From: Rodentibacter caecimuris
GTDB lineage: Bacteria; Pseudomonadota; Gammaproteobacteria; Enterobacterales; Pasteurellaceae
Length of the DNA stretch: 29,441 nt
Direction: 5' to 3' (one strand)
Assembly: GCF_024622045.1 (NCBI RefSeq)
Contig: NZ_JANKBP010000022.1
Shown: positions 6,182 through 14,213 of the stretch, piece by piece
How positions within the stretch are numbered: the first letter of the stretch is position 1
How the letters are laid out: each line of letters begins with the position of its first letter
The notes under the pieces: generated by a model
Database searches by the model: none
Seen by the model: only the letters and a program-made list of their open reading frames with translations
Told to the model about the DNA's origin: nothing
Position numbers and translations under genes: made by a program

Positions 6182-6567
6182 TGTGGTGGATGTTTATTAT
6201 TAAAAAACTCAGTGCAAATCTATTGGCTTACGGTTTCAAGCACCTGAATAAGATTGCGGTATTTTTTGTCGCCATCTTTGTTATGGCGTTACTTTATATA
6301 CAACACGCAAATAAATTAAATATCGAGCGTCAATCTGCGGTGATTAATTCGTTGCACGAGAAAGTGATTCAGCGGGACAAGATTATTGACGAATTACATG
6401 AAGATGTTGGCGAGCAACGCAAAATAGCTGAAAAGCGTTTAGAGCAAGAACAAACGATTCGGGAACAAAGTTATGCGCAAATTCAATCTATTAAAAAAAT
6501 GCTGGAAAGTAATCAATGTAGCGATGTTACTTTGCCTGCCGGTGTTGTTAACGAATTGCGCAAGTAA
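6181..6567 (+). CDS. Rz-type i-spanin
   Basis: The 128-aa protein has an N-terminal membrane anchor (about residues 25-43, KIAVFFVAIFVMALLYI) and then a long charged coiled-coil periplasmic part (residues 45-110), the standard inner-membrane spanin layout. With the Rz1 lipoprotein it joins inner and outer membranes and disrupts the outer membrane at lysis. ATG 6181 (MWWMFIIKK) overlaps the endolysin stop; an ATG at 6190 is an alternative. The spanin pair is called from architecture and context, since Rz sequences are poorly conserved. Confidence 0.82.
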   Translation: MWWMFIIKKLSANLLAYGFKHLNKIAVFFVAIFVMALLYIQHANKLNIERQSAVINSLHEKVIQRDKIIDELHEDVGEQRKIAEKRLEQEQTIREQSYAQIQSIKKMLESNQCSDVTLPAGVVNELRK

Positions 6568-6784
6568 GCCTGAAATTGAGTATCGTACGATTGCTTTTTC
6601 ACCACCGGTGAGTTTGCTCGCACCTTGTATGCAGCCAACATTTCACGGTTCAACTTTTGGGGAAACGGTGGAGTATGCCTTGTTGCTTAAACAAGAGTTA
6701 AAGTTATGCGGCAATAAGGTTGAAGGGATTCGGGAATATGTAGAGGCAAGAAAAAGTGCGGTGGAAAATGGGAAAGAAAAATAA
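6473..6784 (+). CDS. Rz1-type o-spanin lipoprotein
   Basis: It is read in another frame starting inside Rz (95-nt overlap) and running beyond it, the overlapping spanin arrangement. The 103-aa precursor has a basic N-terminus (MRKFNLLKKCWK), a hydrophobic stretch and a lipobox LTNC with C29 as the lipidated residue. Asn at -1 is less usual but tolerated. The mature part is longer than lambda Rz1 and lacks a polyproline tract, with only a PP at FSPPVS. An ATG at 6524 would leave too short a signal sequence without positive charge, so 6473 is preferred. An uptake-signal core lies near the 3' end (6754-6762). Confidence 0.82.
   Translation: MRKFNLLKKCWKVINVAMLLCLPVLLTNCASKPEIEYRTIAFSPPVSLLAPCMQPTFHGSTFGETVEYALLLKQELKLCGNKVEGIREYVEARKSAVENGKEK
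6754..6762 (+). repeat. Haemophilus-type uptake signal core
   Basis: Exact AAGTGCGGT near the 3' end of the Rz1 gene. Confidence 0.75.
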
Positions 6785-6825
6785 CTACCCAAATTTTTTA
6801 GGGGGATTTGTTTTAAGGATTTTCT

Positions 6826-7371
6826 ATGCTGGACGTGAAAGGAAAATCCACGTCTAAAGGGCGTGGGCAGCCTACAAAATATAAACCGGAGTATGTAATC
6901 CAAGTTGAAAAACTGTGTTTACTTGGGGCAACAGATAGAGATATAGCAGATTTTTTTGAAGTTGCTGAATCTACCATCAATAACTGGAAAATTGAATATC
7001 CTGAATTCTTGGAGTCCATAAAAAAAGGGAAGTTATTAGCAGATGCAAATGTAGCAAATAGTCTCTATAAAAGAGCATTAGGCTATGAAGCTCCTGATAT
7101 TGATATTCGGGTGATTGAAAATAAAATTGTCGAAACGCCGTTAATTAAGCATTATCCACCCGATCCAACATCAGCTATTTTTTGGCTCAAAAACAGACAG
7201 CCTGATAAATGGCGGGATAAGCAAATACAAGAAGTCTCTGGTGTAGATGGCAGTGCGGTACAAATCGAAGTAAAAAAGGAAATCGATCTTTCGGTATATT
7301 CTGATGATGAACTTAGACTTCTTAGAAAGCTTAAACATAAACAATCTGAATTTGGAGTTAGCGAGGCGTAA
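6826..7371 (+). CDS. Terminase small subunit
   Basis: The 181-aa protein starts with a flexible basic arm (KGKSTSKGRGQPTKYKPEY), followed by a clear helix-turn-helix at about residues 34-56 (GATDRDIADFFEVAESTINNWK), as in small terminases that recognise the packaging site. The central part (ANSLYKRALGYE...PPDPTSAIFWLKNRQPDKWRDK) is typical of phage small terminases with a Terminase_2-like fold. It brings concatemeric phage DNA to the large subunit for packaging. AAGGA lies 9 nt before the ATG. Its 3' end overlaps the large subunit start by 68 nt. I see no recognisable cos or pac site. Confidence 0.87.
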   Translation: MLDVKGKSTSKGRGQPTKYKPEYVIQVEKLCLLGATDRDIADFFEVAESTINNWKIEYPEFLESIKKGKLLADANVANSLYKRALGYEAPDIDIRVIENKIVETPLIKHYPPDPTSAIFWLKNRQPDKWRDKQIQEVSGVDGSAVQIEVKKEIDLSVYSDDELRLLRKLKHKQSEFGVSEA

Positions 7372-8758
7372 TCTATTTGATTTTACCCTTGAGACGAAAC
7401 CCGACTTTGTGACGGGGTGGTTTAATGAAATCGTAGCCAAAGAGTTACAGCAATTCTATGAAGATGTAAAAGCGGGTAAGCAGCCTCGATTAATGATATT
7501 TGCTCCGCCCCGTAGCGGAAAAAGTGAATTATTTAGTCGCCGTTTCCCTGCATGGGTATTTGGTAAAGATCCTGATTTACAGATTATTGCTTGTTCCTAT
7601 TCTGCCGATCTTGCAAGCCGAATGAATCGTGATGTGCAGCGAATAATGGATGATGAAAGTTATCACGGTATTTTTCCTAATTCATCATTAAATGAAAAGC
7701 GTATTGCAACTGTATCCGGTCAGCCTTTACGCAATAGCGAGATTTTTGAAATAGCAGGACACCGTGGTGCATATCGTTCTGCCGGTGTGGGTGGAGGTAT
7801 CACAGGTATGGGGGCTGATATAGCAATTATTGACGACCCTGTAAAAGATGCCAAAGAAGCCAATTCTCAAACCGTGCGTGATAGCGTGTGGGATTGGTAC
7901 ACTACGACACTTTATACCCGTTTGTCGCCCAATAGTGGCGTTCTGCTGGGAATGACAAGATGGCACGAAGACGATCTAGCCGGACGGCTTATTGAAGAAA
8001 TGAAAAAAGACGGCGATCAGTGGCGAATTGTTTCTTTTCCCGCAATTGCCGAACAAGATGAAGAATTTCGCAAAGAGGGGGAGCCGTTACATCCTGAACG
8101 ATTTAATTTAGAACGTTTGATCAAGATAAAAAAAGCGGTGGGTTCTCATACTTGGAACGCCTTGTATCAACAACGCCCTACAAGTAAAGGTGGAGGCATA
8201 ATCAAAGGGGCTTGGTTCCCTCGTTATCAAGTACCGCCGATTATTAAAATTAAAGGTATTTACGCTGATACGGCTCAAAAAGCAAAAGAACACAACGACT
8301 ACTCCGTATTTCTCGTTGCCGGCAAGGGGGCTGATGGAAAAGTTTATATTCTTGATCTGATTCGAGGTAAGTGGGAGGCCCCCGAACTTGAGCAAAAACT
8401 CAAGGATGTTTGGAATCATCAAAAATCAATTCGAAATACTGGTTATCTCTCTCGTGTAAACATTGAGGATAAAGCAAGCGGTACATCGTTGATTCAACGT
8501 ATTCAGCGTGAAGCAAGAATACCAATTAAGGCTATTCAGGTTGATGCCGATAAATATACTCGAGTGCTTGGTGTTCAAGGGTATATCGAAAGCGGTTATG
8601 TGTGTTTACCTGAAAATGCTTACTGGGTAAAAGACTTCGTTGCAGAATGTGAAGCATTTACCGCAACAGATAGTCACGCCCACGACGATCAGGTTGATAG
8701 CCTAGTAATGGCTATTGCTGATTTGCTTGGAAAACCAAAATCCCTACTGGATTGCTAA
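7304..8758 (+). CDS. Terminase large subunit
   Basis: The 484-aa packaging motor has an ATPase domain with Walker A APPRSGKS (residues 67-74), adenine motif region ACSYSADLASRMN, and Walker B IAIIDDP (173-179). A C-terminal RNase H-like nuclease follows, with acidic residues in IYADTAQK (about 320), VNIEDKASG (about 395) and HAHDDQVDSL (about 467). It translocates DNA into the prohead and cuts it to length. The layout matches the TIGR01630-type C-terminal terminases of myo- and siphophages. The start is uncertain: tandem ATGs at 7304 and 7307 lie within the small subunit gene and no strong ribosome binding site is seen, so coupling is likely. Confidence 0.95.
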   Translation: MMNLDFLESLNINNLNLELARRNLFDFTLETKPDFVTGWFNEIVAKELQQFYEDVKAGKQPRLMIFAPPRSGKSELFSRRFPAWVFGKDPDLQIIACSYSADLASRMNRDVQRIMDDESYHGIFPNSSLNEKRIATVSGQPLRNSEIFEIAGHRGAYRSAGVGGGITGMGADIAIIDDPVKDAKEANSQTVRDSVWDWYTTTLYTRLSPNSGVLLGMTRWHEDDLAGRLIEEMKKDGDQWRIVSFPAIAEQDEEFRKEGEPLHPERFNLERLIKIKKAVGSHTWNALYQQRPTSKGGGIIKGAWFPRYQVPPIIKIKGIYADTAQKAKEHNDYSVFLVAGKGADGKVYILDLIRGKWEAPELEQKLKDVWNHQKSIRNTGYLSRVNIEDKASGTSLIQRIQREARIPIKAIQVDADKYTRVLGVQGYIESGYVCLPENAYWVKDFVAECEAFTATDSHAHDDQVDSLVMAIADLLGKPKSLLDC

Positions 8759-8760
8759 TT

Positions 8761-10057
8761 ATGAAAATTAATGACAATTTACAATCTTTTGCTTTAAAAC
8801 TCGGTGTAAAACAGGAAAAAACCACCTATGTTAGAAGCTCTACACTTACCGAAGATAGAGAACAGCTTAATGCACTATGGGCTGAAAATTGGGTTGCCCG
8901 TAAAATTTGCATAAAACGCCCACAAGACATGGTTCGCCGTTGGCGTGATGTGTACTCAAACGATTTAGAGGCAGAGCAACTTGAAGCCTTCGAAAAGTTA
9001 GAACGGAAACTAAAATTGCGTGAAATCCTCGGTGAAGCGTTATCGTGGTCAAGCTTATATGGCTCTGTGGCAATTTTAATCGTTACCGATACGCTAAATT
9101 TGAATGTTCCACTACAACCAACAGAGCAAATTAAGCGGTTAGTTATTCTGCCCAAATGGAAAATATCGCCTTACGGGGAGAAAGATGAAGATGTACTCTC
9201 GCCTAATTTTTCAGGTTATTCTTACTATCAAATTAATGGTGCATTAAGTGTACATTACTCAAGATTAGTTATTTTAAATGCGGCCAAATCCCCCTTATCT
9301 GATGAAGATATTTGGGGGGATTTCTGATTTAGAAGCCGTAATTGAAGTGTTAAAACGATTTGATGGTGCAAGTAAAAATATCGGCGATTTAATATACGAG
9401 AGCAAAATTGATATTTTCAAGATAGCGGGGCTTTCCGACAAAATTAGTGCTGGTATGGAAGCTGATGTAGCGAAAGCAATTAGTGCTGTTCAAGATATTA
9501 AATCTGCGACAAATAGCCTACTTCTTGACCCTGAAAATGAATACGAACAAAAAGAGCTTAGCTTTGGCGGATTGAAAGATCTGTTGGTTGAATTTCGTAA
9601 TGCCGTAGCCGGTGCTGCGGATATGCCGGTTACGATTTTATTCGGGCAAAGTGCGGCTGGATTCGCAAGTGGTCAAGAAGACATTGATAACTATCACGAA
9701 AGTGTACACCGATTGCAAGAAGAGCGATTACGACCCGTGTTAGAACGTATAGATCCTTTGTTGTGCAATATGGCATTCGGAAACTATCCGCAAGATTGGT
9801 GGTTTGAATTTGTACCGCTGAAAGAACTCACTCAAGAACAACAAATCAATATGTTGAATACCTTTGCAAGTGCGAGCAATGTCTTTATTCAAAATGGGAT
9901 ATTAACCGAAAATCAGATAGCAAACGAACTTAAGGAAAGTGGCTTGTTTGCTAATATTTCTGCCGAAGATATTGAGGATATGAATAATGTTGATGAATTT
10001 GCCGGAGATTTTGAAAAATCAGAAGAGATGGAAGGCACGGAAATTCAAGCCGGTTAA
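8761..10057 (+). pseudogene. Portal protein (DUF1073-type), interrupted by a frameshift at a G6 run
   Basis: Two adjacent frames together give one DUF1073-like portal. The first (8761-9327) covers the N-terminal half (ENWVARKICIKRPQDMVRRW, LSWSSLYGSVAILIV, VHYSRLVILN) and stops at TGA just after DIWGDF. The second continues from about 9320 with ISDLEAVIEVLKRFDGASKNIGDLI through MPVTILFGQSAAGFASGQEDIDNYHE to 10057. Removing one G from the six at 9314-9319 joins them into DIWGISDLEAV, a continuous protein of about 431 aa, within the family's range. The portal forms the dodecameric ring through which DNA enters the head. This could be a true inactivating indel, a homopolymer sequencing error, or (less likely) a programmed +1 frameshift. 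Start ATG 8761 follows the terminase stop by 2 nt. Confidence 0.85.
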
Positions 10058-11369
10058 GAGCAGTAAGCGGACAGAAATTTGGTATCATCAACAGCTTAAG
10101 GTATTCGTCAAAAATATGACGAGCAACATTGAAAGGGCTTTGCAACGACCGCAAAGTCCTTTTTTTATGGATAGTGCTGATGGGTTCCAGGCGATCAGTA
10201 AACAGGCTTTATTGGATTACCTGAAAAAATACCAAGAAAAAGACCGCACTTCTGAGGCTGAATACATCGCTCAAGGGTTTGTAAGCCGTGGAAATATCCA
10301 AAACCAAAGGGAAGTATCAACAAATCTTAAAAATCAAACAGGCGTTGATTTAGCAGCGTATTTAAACAATAGCCCGAATATCAAAGAGAAGTTGGAGATG
10401 ACGCAATTATGGAACGTTTCTCTTATTTCTAATTTGCAGGCAGATTATTTAAACAAAATCAACAATGCGGTGACCCAGTCTGTTTTATCCGGTGGGGATA
10501 TTAAGGATTTAGCCGCTCAAATTAAGGAAATCGCAAAAGTATCTGAAAAGCGTGCTGCATTAATTGCACGAGATCAGACATCAAAATTTAATGCTGCATT
10601 GACACAGGCTCGCCACGAAGATTTGGGTGTTAAAAAGTATATGTGGAGCACTGCGGGTGATGAGCGTGTGCGAGATAATCATGCTGAAAAAGATGGGCAG
10701 ATTTTTGAATATGCTAATCCACCTGAAGATACCGGACATCCAGGGCATGATATAAACTGCCGATGTGTTCAGATTGCCGTGTTTGATGAGGTGCACGAAA
10801 AGCAAATCAATGAGCAGTTGGAGAAGCAAGATGCCGGTAAGGCGATTGCAATAGAGGCGTTTGATTTTCAGGCTAAGGAAATTGCTAAAGACGATGTTGC
10901 ATTATCATTTGTAAAGAACCGTAACTTATCTAAACCTGAAGCGGTGATATTGCGAGAATATACAGGACATTCCGCACAACAAATTAACGCTGACTTGCGC
11001 AGTAACAAACCTAGCTTAAAAACATTATCATTTGCCAGGATCTTAAACCGTGCATTAAATAAATTACCGTCTTATAAAGGTAAGGTATGGCGTGATGTTG
11101 ATTTGCCAGAGAAAGTGTTGGCACTATACTCTGTTGGTGAAATTGTTACTGAAAAAGGATTTGTAAGCTCAAGTCGTGATGAATTTGAGCGGTTTGATTC
11201 TGCACGTCCTCATAGACTTCTTATTCATAGTAAGAACGGTAAGATTATTGAGAAAATAAGTATTCTCCCGTTAGAGTATGAGGTATTATTTAGATCAGGA
11301 ACAAAATTTAAAGTGCTTAAACGAACCCAAAAAAAAGAGTATCTGCTCATTGAGTTACAGGAGCTTTAA
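9987..11369 (+). CDS. MuF-type minor head protein fused to an ADP-ribosyltransferase-like domain
   Basis: The 460-aa protein has two domains. Residues about 140-265 are an SPP1 gp7/Mu F head morphogenesis domain: ARDQTSKFN (194-202), MWSTAGDERVRDNH, then GHPGHDINCRC (250-260) with the family Cys pair. Residues about 300-460 fit the arginine-type (R-S-E) ADP-ribosyltransferase class: LREYTGHSAQQINADLRS helix, R369 in VWRDVDL, the S-x-S element S394-S396 in KGFVSSS, and the E-x-E element E430/E432 in PLEYEVLFRSGTKFKV. MuF proteins sit inside the head near the portal, so the C-terminal domain could be injected with the DNA and modify a host protein. Target unknown. The start overlaps the portal end by 71 nt; an ATG two codons downstream is an alternative. 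Confidence 0.87.
   Translation: MLMNLPEILKNQKRWKARKFKPVKSSKRTEIWYHQQLKVFVKNMTSNIERALQRPQSPFFMDSADGFQAISKQALLDYLKKYQEKDRTSEAEYIAQGFVSRGNIQNQREVSTNLKNQTGVDLAAYLNNSPNIKEKLEMTQLWNVSLISNLQADYLNKINNAVTQSVLSGGDIKDLAAQIKEIAKVSEKRAALIARDQTSKFNAALTQARHEDLGVKKYMWSTAGDERVRDNHAEKDGQIFEYANPPEDTGHPGHDINCRCVQIAVFDEVHEKQINEQLEKQDAGKAIAIEAFDFQAKEIAKDDVALSFVKNRNLSKPEAVILREYTGHSAQQINADLRSNKPSLKTLSFARILNRALNKLPSYKGKVWRDVDLPEKVLALYSVGEIVTEKGFVSSSRDEFERFDSARPHRLLIHSKNGKIIEKISILPLEYEVLFRSGTKFKVLKRTQKKEYLLIELQEL
10243..10251 (-). repeat. Haemophilus-type uptake signal core
   Basis: Exact match on the minus strand (ACCGCACTT on plus), inside the MuF-ART gene. Confidence 0.75.
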
Positions 11370-11627
11370 ATGCGCAAAGAATATACTGACCCTGATATTT
11401 ATAAAAGAAACCTCGATCGCCACATGAATAGTGAAAATATTAAGCGATCTGAATACTTAATGATGTGGATGTATCAATTGCTTACTGCAGAAACAAAATT
11501 TGGTACACGAGAGGCCGTGCTTTATCGGGTTCAAAAGCGTTTTACTGGCGATGTAAGCTTTGATGAAGCTGTGGAAAAAATGGATAAATTAATCTCAGAG
11601 GCAGAAACAGAAGAATTAATGCAGTAA
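11370..11627 (+). CDS. Small protein directly after MuF-ART, possible immunity protein
   Basis: This 85-aa protein begins at the base after the MuF-ART stop, with GGAG in the last MuF codons as ribosome binding site. It is acidic, helical and soluble (NIKRSEYLMMWMYQLLTAETKFGTREAVLYRVQKRF, then DVSFDEAVEKMDKLISEAETEELMQ) and has no signal peptide. I do not recognise the family. The location and the tandem terminators that follow suggest a two-gene unit with the ART domain, so an immunity or chaperone role is plausible but not shown. A minor virion protein is the alternative. Confidence 0.65.
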   Translation: MRKEYTDPDIYKRNLDRHMNSENIKRSEYLMMWMYQLLTAETKFGTREAVLYRVQKRFTGDVSFDEAVEKMDKLISEAETEELMQ

Positions 11628-11643
11628 ATTTATCCAATACGGT

Positions 11644-11673
11644 CGAATTGTCACAATACAGTTCGGTCTTTTT
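11644..11673 (+). terminator. First of two tandem terminators after the MuF-ART unit
   Basis: CGAATTGT and ACAGTTCG pair over 8 bp with one wobble and a 6-nt loop, followed by GTC and five T residues. Confidence 0.6.
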
Positions 11674-11687
11674 GTTGAATTTTTATA

Positions 11688-11712
11688 ACCCGCTTGAATT
11701 GGCGGGTTTTTT
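11688..11712 (+). terminator. Second tandem terminator
   Basis: ACCCGC and GCGGGT form a 6-bp stem with an 8-nt loop, followed by TTTTTT. It ends 14 nt before the next ATG, so the late operon must read through it. Confidence 0.75.
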
Positions 11713-11725
11713 ATTGGAGAAAATA

Positions 11726-12823
11726 ATGAAATTCACAGATAAAACAGAACAAGCCAAAACACAGCGAACCATCACAAAAGATGGTTTTTTAGTCGTGCCG
11801 GCAATAATTTCCAAGGTGGGAGTATTTGATTATTTGGCAACGGAGCTTGGCTTGAAAGAAGATGGCATTAAGAAAGTCGCTCGAACAGAAAAATCCTTGT
11901 TTAGCGATGAAACAATCAAAAGTTTCGAGAATGCCACTTTGACCATTGGTCACCCGAAAGAAGATGTGAATGCGAAAAACTGGAAACAGCTTTCTGTGGG
12001 CGTGGTTCGTAACGTAAAACGTGTTGGCGATGAGTTAACAGCGGAAGCATGGATTTATGATGAAAATGCCATTAAAACCGTGCAGGAGCAGGGGGTTGAA
12101 CAATTATCTTGCGGGTACGATTGCGACATTAAACCGTCAACTGTGCAAGATGCAGATTTTGAGATGTCGCCGATGATCGGCAACCATGTAGCGATTGTGG
12201 CAAAGGGTCGCTGCGGTGGAGAAGTCAAACTTGCCGATGAGGATAAAACATTTATGAGTAAAACAGAAAAATTCATTGATGCATTTTTAGGTGCGTTCGG
12301 TATTAAGTTATCAGACGAACAGAAAAAGCAGATTGAAGAAGATGAAGAGCAAGGGAAAGAGGGTAAACCGGAAGAAGGTAAAAAGCCTGAAGATCCTAAA
12401 GCGAAACCGGAAGAAAAAAACGAAGAAGAGAAGGAGAAAAAAATGGCAGATGCCGACTTACAAAAACGCATTGATGAGCTGGAAGCGGAAAACAAGCAGC
12501 TAAAAGATGCCAAAGCAAACACGGAAAGCGAACAAAAACGTATTGAGCTTTTAACCGATGCGAAAGCAAGCTTTGCTGAAGTGAAATTTGCCGATTCCGC
12601 AACCGTGCGTGAAATTCAAGAAAGTGCTGTCATTTCTACAGGTATTTTTGCCAAAGATGAAGCAGCGAAATTATCCGATGCTGAAATGGCTGGAGCTTAT
12701 CAAGCCGCCAAAGCAACGGCAAAAAAATTAGCCGAACGATCATTAGGCAGCGTGCTATTAAAAGATGGCAATGCGGTGGCAAAATCGTTTGATTTCAACA
12801 CTTACAATGAAGGAGCAAAATAA
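11726..12823 (+). CDS. DUF2213-type prohead protein (protease with scaffold-like C-terminus)
   Basis: The 365-aa protein has an N-terminal DUF2213 domain (about residues 1-175): ITKDGFLVVPAIISKVGVFDY, TIGHP with a conserved His, SVGVVRNVKRVGDELTAEAWI, and QLSCGYDCDI with a conserved Ser, consistent with prohead-protease-like activity. Next comes a low-complexity Glu/Lys/Pro linker (about residues 195-240) and then a coiled-coil tail (LQKRIDELEAENKQLKDAKANTESEQKRIELL) like a scaffolding protein. It would guide prohead assembly ahead of the capsid gene. GGAG lies 6 nt before ATG 11726. An in-frame extension upstream runs through the terminators and is rejected. An internal start at 12443 may make the scaffold separately. 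Confidence 0.82.
   Translation: MKFTDKTEQAKTQRTITKDGFLVVPAIISKVGVFDYLATELGLKEDGIKKVARTEKSLFSDETIKSFENATLTIGHPKEDVNAKNWKQLSVGVVRNVKRVGDELTAEAWIYDENAIKTVQEQGVEQLSCGYDCDIKPSTVQDADFEMSPMIGNHVAIVAKGRCGGEVKLADEDKTFMSKTEKFIDAFLGAFGIKLSDEQKKQIEEDEEQGKEGKPEEGKKPEDPKAKPEEKNEEEKEKKMADADLQKRIDELEAENKQLKDAKANTESEQKRIELLTDAKASFAEVKFADSATVREIQESAVISTGIFAKDEAAKLSDAEMAGAYQAAKATAKKLAERSLGSVLLKDGNAVAKSFDFNTYNEGAK
12443..12823 (+). CDS. Possible nested scaffold protein, in-frame internal start
   Basis: Within the DUF2213 gene, AAGGAG at 12431-12436 stands 6 nt before an in-frame ATG at 12443. A start here gives a 126-aa protein (MADADLQKRIDELEAENKQL...) consisting only of the coiled-coil scaffold-like region. 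This mirrors lambda C/Nu3, where the scaffold is made from an internal start in the protease gene. The purine-rich run also encodes Glu/Lys codons, so the ribosome binding site could be fortuitous. Confidence 0.5.
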   Translation: MADADLQKRIDELEAENKQLKDAKANTESEQKRIELLTDAKASFAEVKFADSATVREIQESAVISTGIFAKDEAAKLSDAEMAGAYQAAKATAKKLAERSLGSVLLKDGNAVAKSFDFNTYNEGAK

Positions 12824-13272
12824 TGGCATTTGCACTTAATACGGCGGTTGCTACCGCAGGAAATATCGGAAAAGGCGGGTTAGCCAATTCTAAATCTATT
12901 GCTTATATGAATGACGGAGAAACACCGTTGCTTGCCGGGCGTTTTGTTGCGTTATCTGCAAATGGTGTCAAAGTATTAACAGCCAAAACAGATACTCTTG
13001 CTGGCGTTGTTGTTCGCAATGTGATTAAAGATGAAACACCAAAAGGTGAGCTTTGTGATGTCATGCATATTGGCACGGCGGACAGCATTTGGGTTGAAAT
13101 TGCCAAAGGCGCAACTGTTGAGCGAGGGAATAAAGTCGTTGTGGTTGCGACAAAAAACGGAGAAAAAGAACCCGGTACGATTCAGGCGGAAGCCGATGAA
13201 GCAAACGGCATTACAACCGATTATACCGTGATTACGGTTGCCGACGGCATTGCTGAGATCACTCGTCTATAA
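12823..13272 (+). CDS. Head decoration/structural cement-like protein (DUF2190-like)
   Basis: The 149-aa protein is small, beta-rich and low in aromatic residues, located between the protease/scaffold and capsid genes, where cement proteins normally lie. The pattern PLLAGRFVALSANGVKVLTAKTDTLAGVVVRNV is like the capsid-stabilising DUF2190 group, which forms trimers on the shell. The ATG overlaps the upstream stop by one base and has AAGGAG upstream. The exact family is uncertain; the position supports the role. Confidence 0.7.
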   Translation: MAFALNTAVATAGNIGKGGLANSKSIAYMNDGETPLLAGRFVALSANGVKVLTAKTDTLAGVVVRNVIKDETPKGELCDVMHIGTADSIWVEIAKGATVERGNKVVVVATKNGEKEPGTIQAEADEANGITTDYTVITVADGIAEITRL

Positions 13273-13298
13273 CATTATTAACAAGAGGTAAAAAATTT

Positions 13299-14204
13299 AT
13301 GCCACATATTAACGTGCTACGCTCGGCATTAACCGAAGTGCAAAGCGGAATTAACCGTACTAAATATCCTGATATTGTGTTTCCAAAATTTGTTTTTATT
13401 AACTCAAGTGGTAGTGAACTTGCCGATGAAATTTTGAGTTTTAGCTCAGATGTTACTGGTGATTTAGATAGCGGCTTGATTTCTCTGAATACCAGCGTAT
13501 TCGATCAAGTTGGCGTTACCTTCAATCATACCAAAGTGCCGTTGGTCACTTGGATGAAATTGGTTGAATGGCACCAATTTGAGTTGAAAAAAGCGGCAGC
13601 ATTAGGGGTTTCCGTGAATACAGAAAAACTCTATGCCCTTAACCAAAACGCACATCAAACCTTGCAAAAAGTGGCGTTTTTAGGCCACGCAAGAGATACC
13701 CGATTACAAGGCTTACTAAATTCAGACAAGATTGAAGTTTACAAGCCGACAACCAAGGGCAAAGTAGGTGATTTAGATTATAAAAAAGCAGTCGATTTCT
13801 TTGAAGAAATTTTCTTGCGCTCGGTAGAGAAGACTTATCGTATTGCTGTGCCGGATACCTTTGCTATTGACAGCGCGGATAAAGCTCACCTTGCTTTATT
13901 AGAACGTCCAAATTCGGATAAATCGGCCCTTGAATGGTTGGAAGAAAAGTTACAAGGTGCGGCAGGTAAGCCAATCAAAATTGAAGCTTTACCGTCTAAC
14001 TTTGGCAAAATTGCAAGTGAAGGCAAAACGCGTGCGATTGTTTATACCAATGATAAAAACTATGTCGAAATGAACGTACCGAAATCCCCGACAGTAATCG
14101 GTGCAGAAAAAAAAGATTTAGTGACTTATCAATCCGGTCTAACAATGGTATTTGGTGGAGTTAACTTTAAAGAACCTGATGCTGCTCTTTATATTGATTA
14201 TTAG
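13299..14204 (+). CDS. Major capsid protein (DUF2184-type)
   Basis: The 301-aa protein matches the DUF2184 major capsid family (HK97 fold) in size and position. Useful stretches are the N-terminal INVLRSALTEVQSGINRTKYP, a central SVFDQVGVTFNHTKVPLVTWMKLVEWHQFELKKAA, and RIAVPDTFAIDSADKAHLALLERPNSDKSALEWLEEKLQ near residues 180-220. It forms the icosahedral shell. GAGGT lies about 11 nt before the ATG. Together with DUF1073 portal, DUF2213 and DUF4054 it makes the head module common to many contractile-tailed temperate phages. Confidence 0.87.
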   Translation: MPHINVLRSALTEVQSGINRTKYPDIVFPKFVFINSSGSELADEILSFSSDVTGDLDSGLISLNTSVFDQVGVTFNHTKVPLVTWMKLVEWHQFELKKAAALGVSVNTEKLYALNQNAHQTLQKVAFLGHARDTRLQGLLNSDKIEVYKPTTKGKVGDLDYKKAVDFFEEIFLRSVEKTYRIAVPDTFAIDSADKAHLALLERPNSDKSALEWLEEKLQGAAGKPIKIEALPSNFGKIASEGKTRAIVYTNDKNYVEMNVPKSPTVIGAEKKDLVTYQSGLTMVFGGVNFKEPDAALYIDY

Positions 14205-14213
14205 GAGTAAACA

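Noticed and set aside
6785..6825. cos or pac site before the small terminase gene
   Set aside because: The 41-nt gap has no notable symmetry or repeat; the site cannot be identified from this sequence alone.
9314..9319. Programmed +1 frameshift in the portal gene
   Set aside because: DUF1073 portals are normally encoded in one frame and the site lacks a slow codon or stop at the shift point; an indel or sequencing error explains it better.
9278..10057. Second half of the portal as an independent gene starting at 9278
   Set aside because: The N-terminal residues from 9278 to about 9319 are a frame-shifted reading of the first half; family sequence begins only after the G run, so it is the rest of a broken portal.
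12055..12522. 155-aa serine/phenylalanine-rich reading frame on the minus strand
   Set aside because: It is the antisense of the Glu/Lys-rich linker of the DUF2213 protein; purine-rich repeats give long open frames on the other strand.
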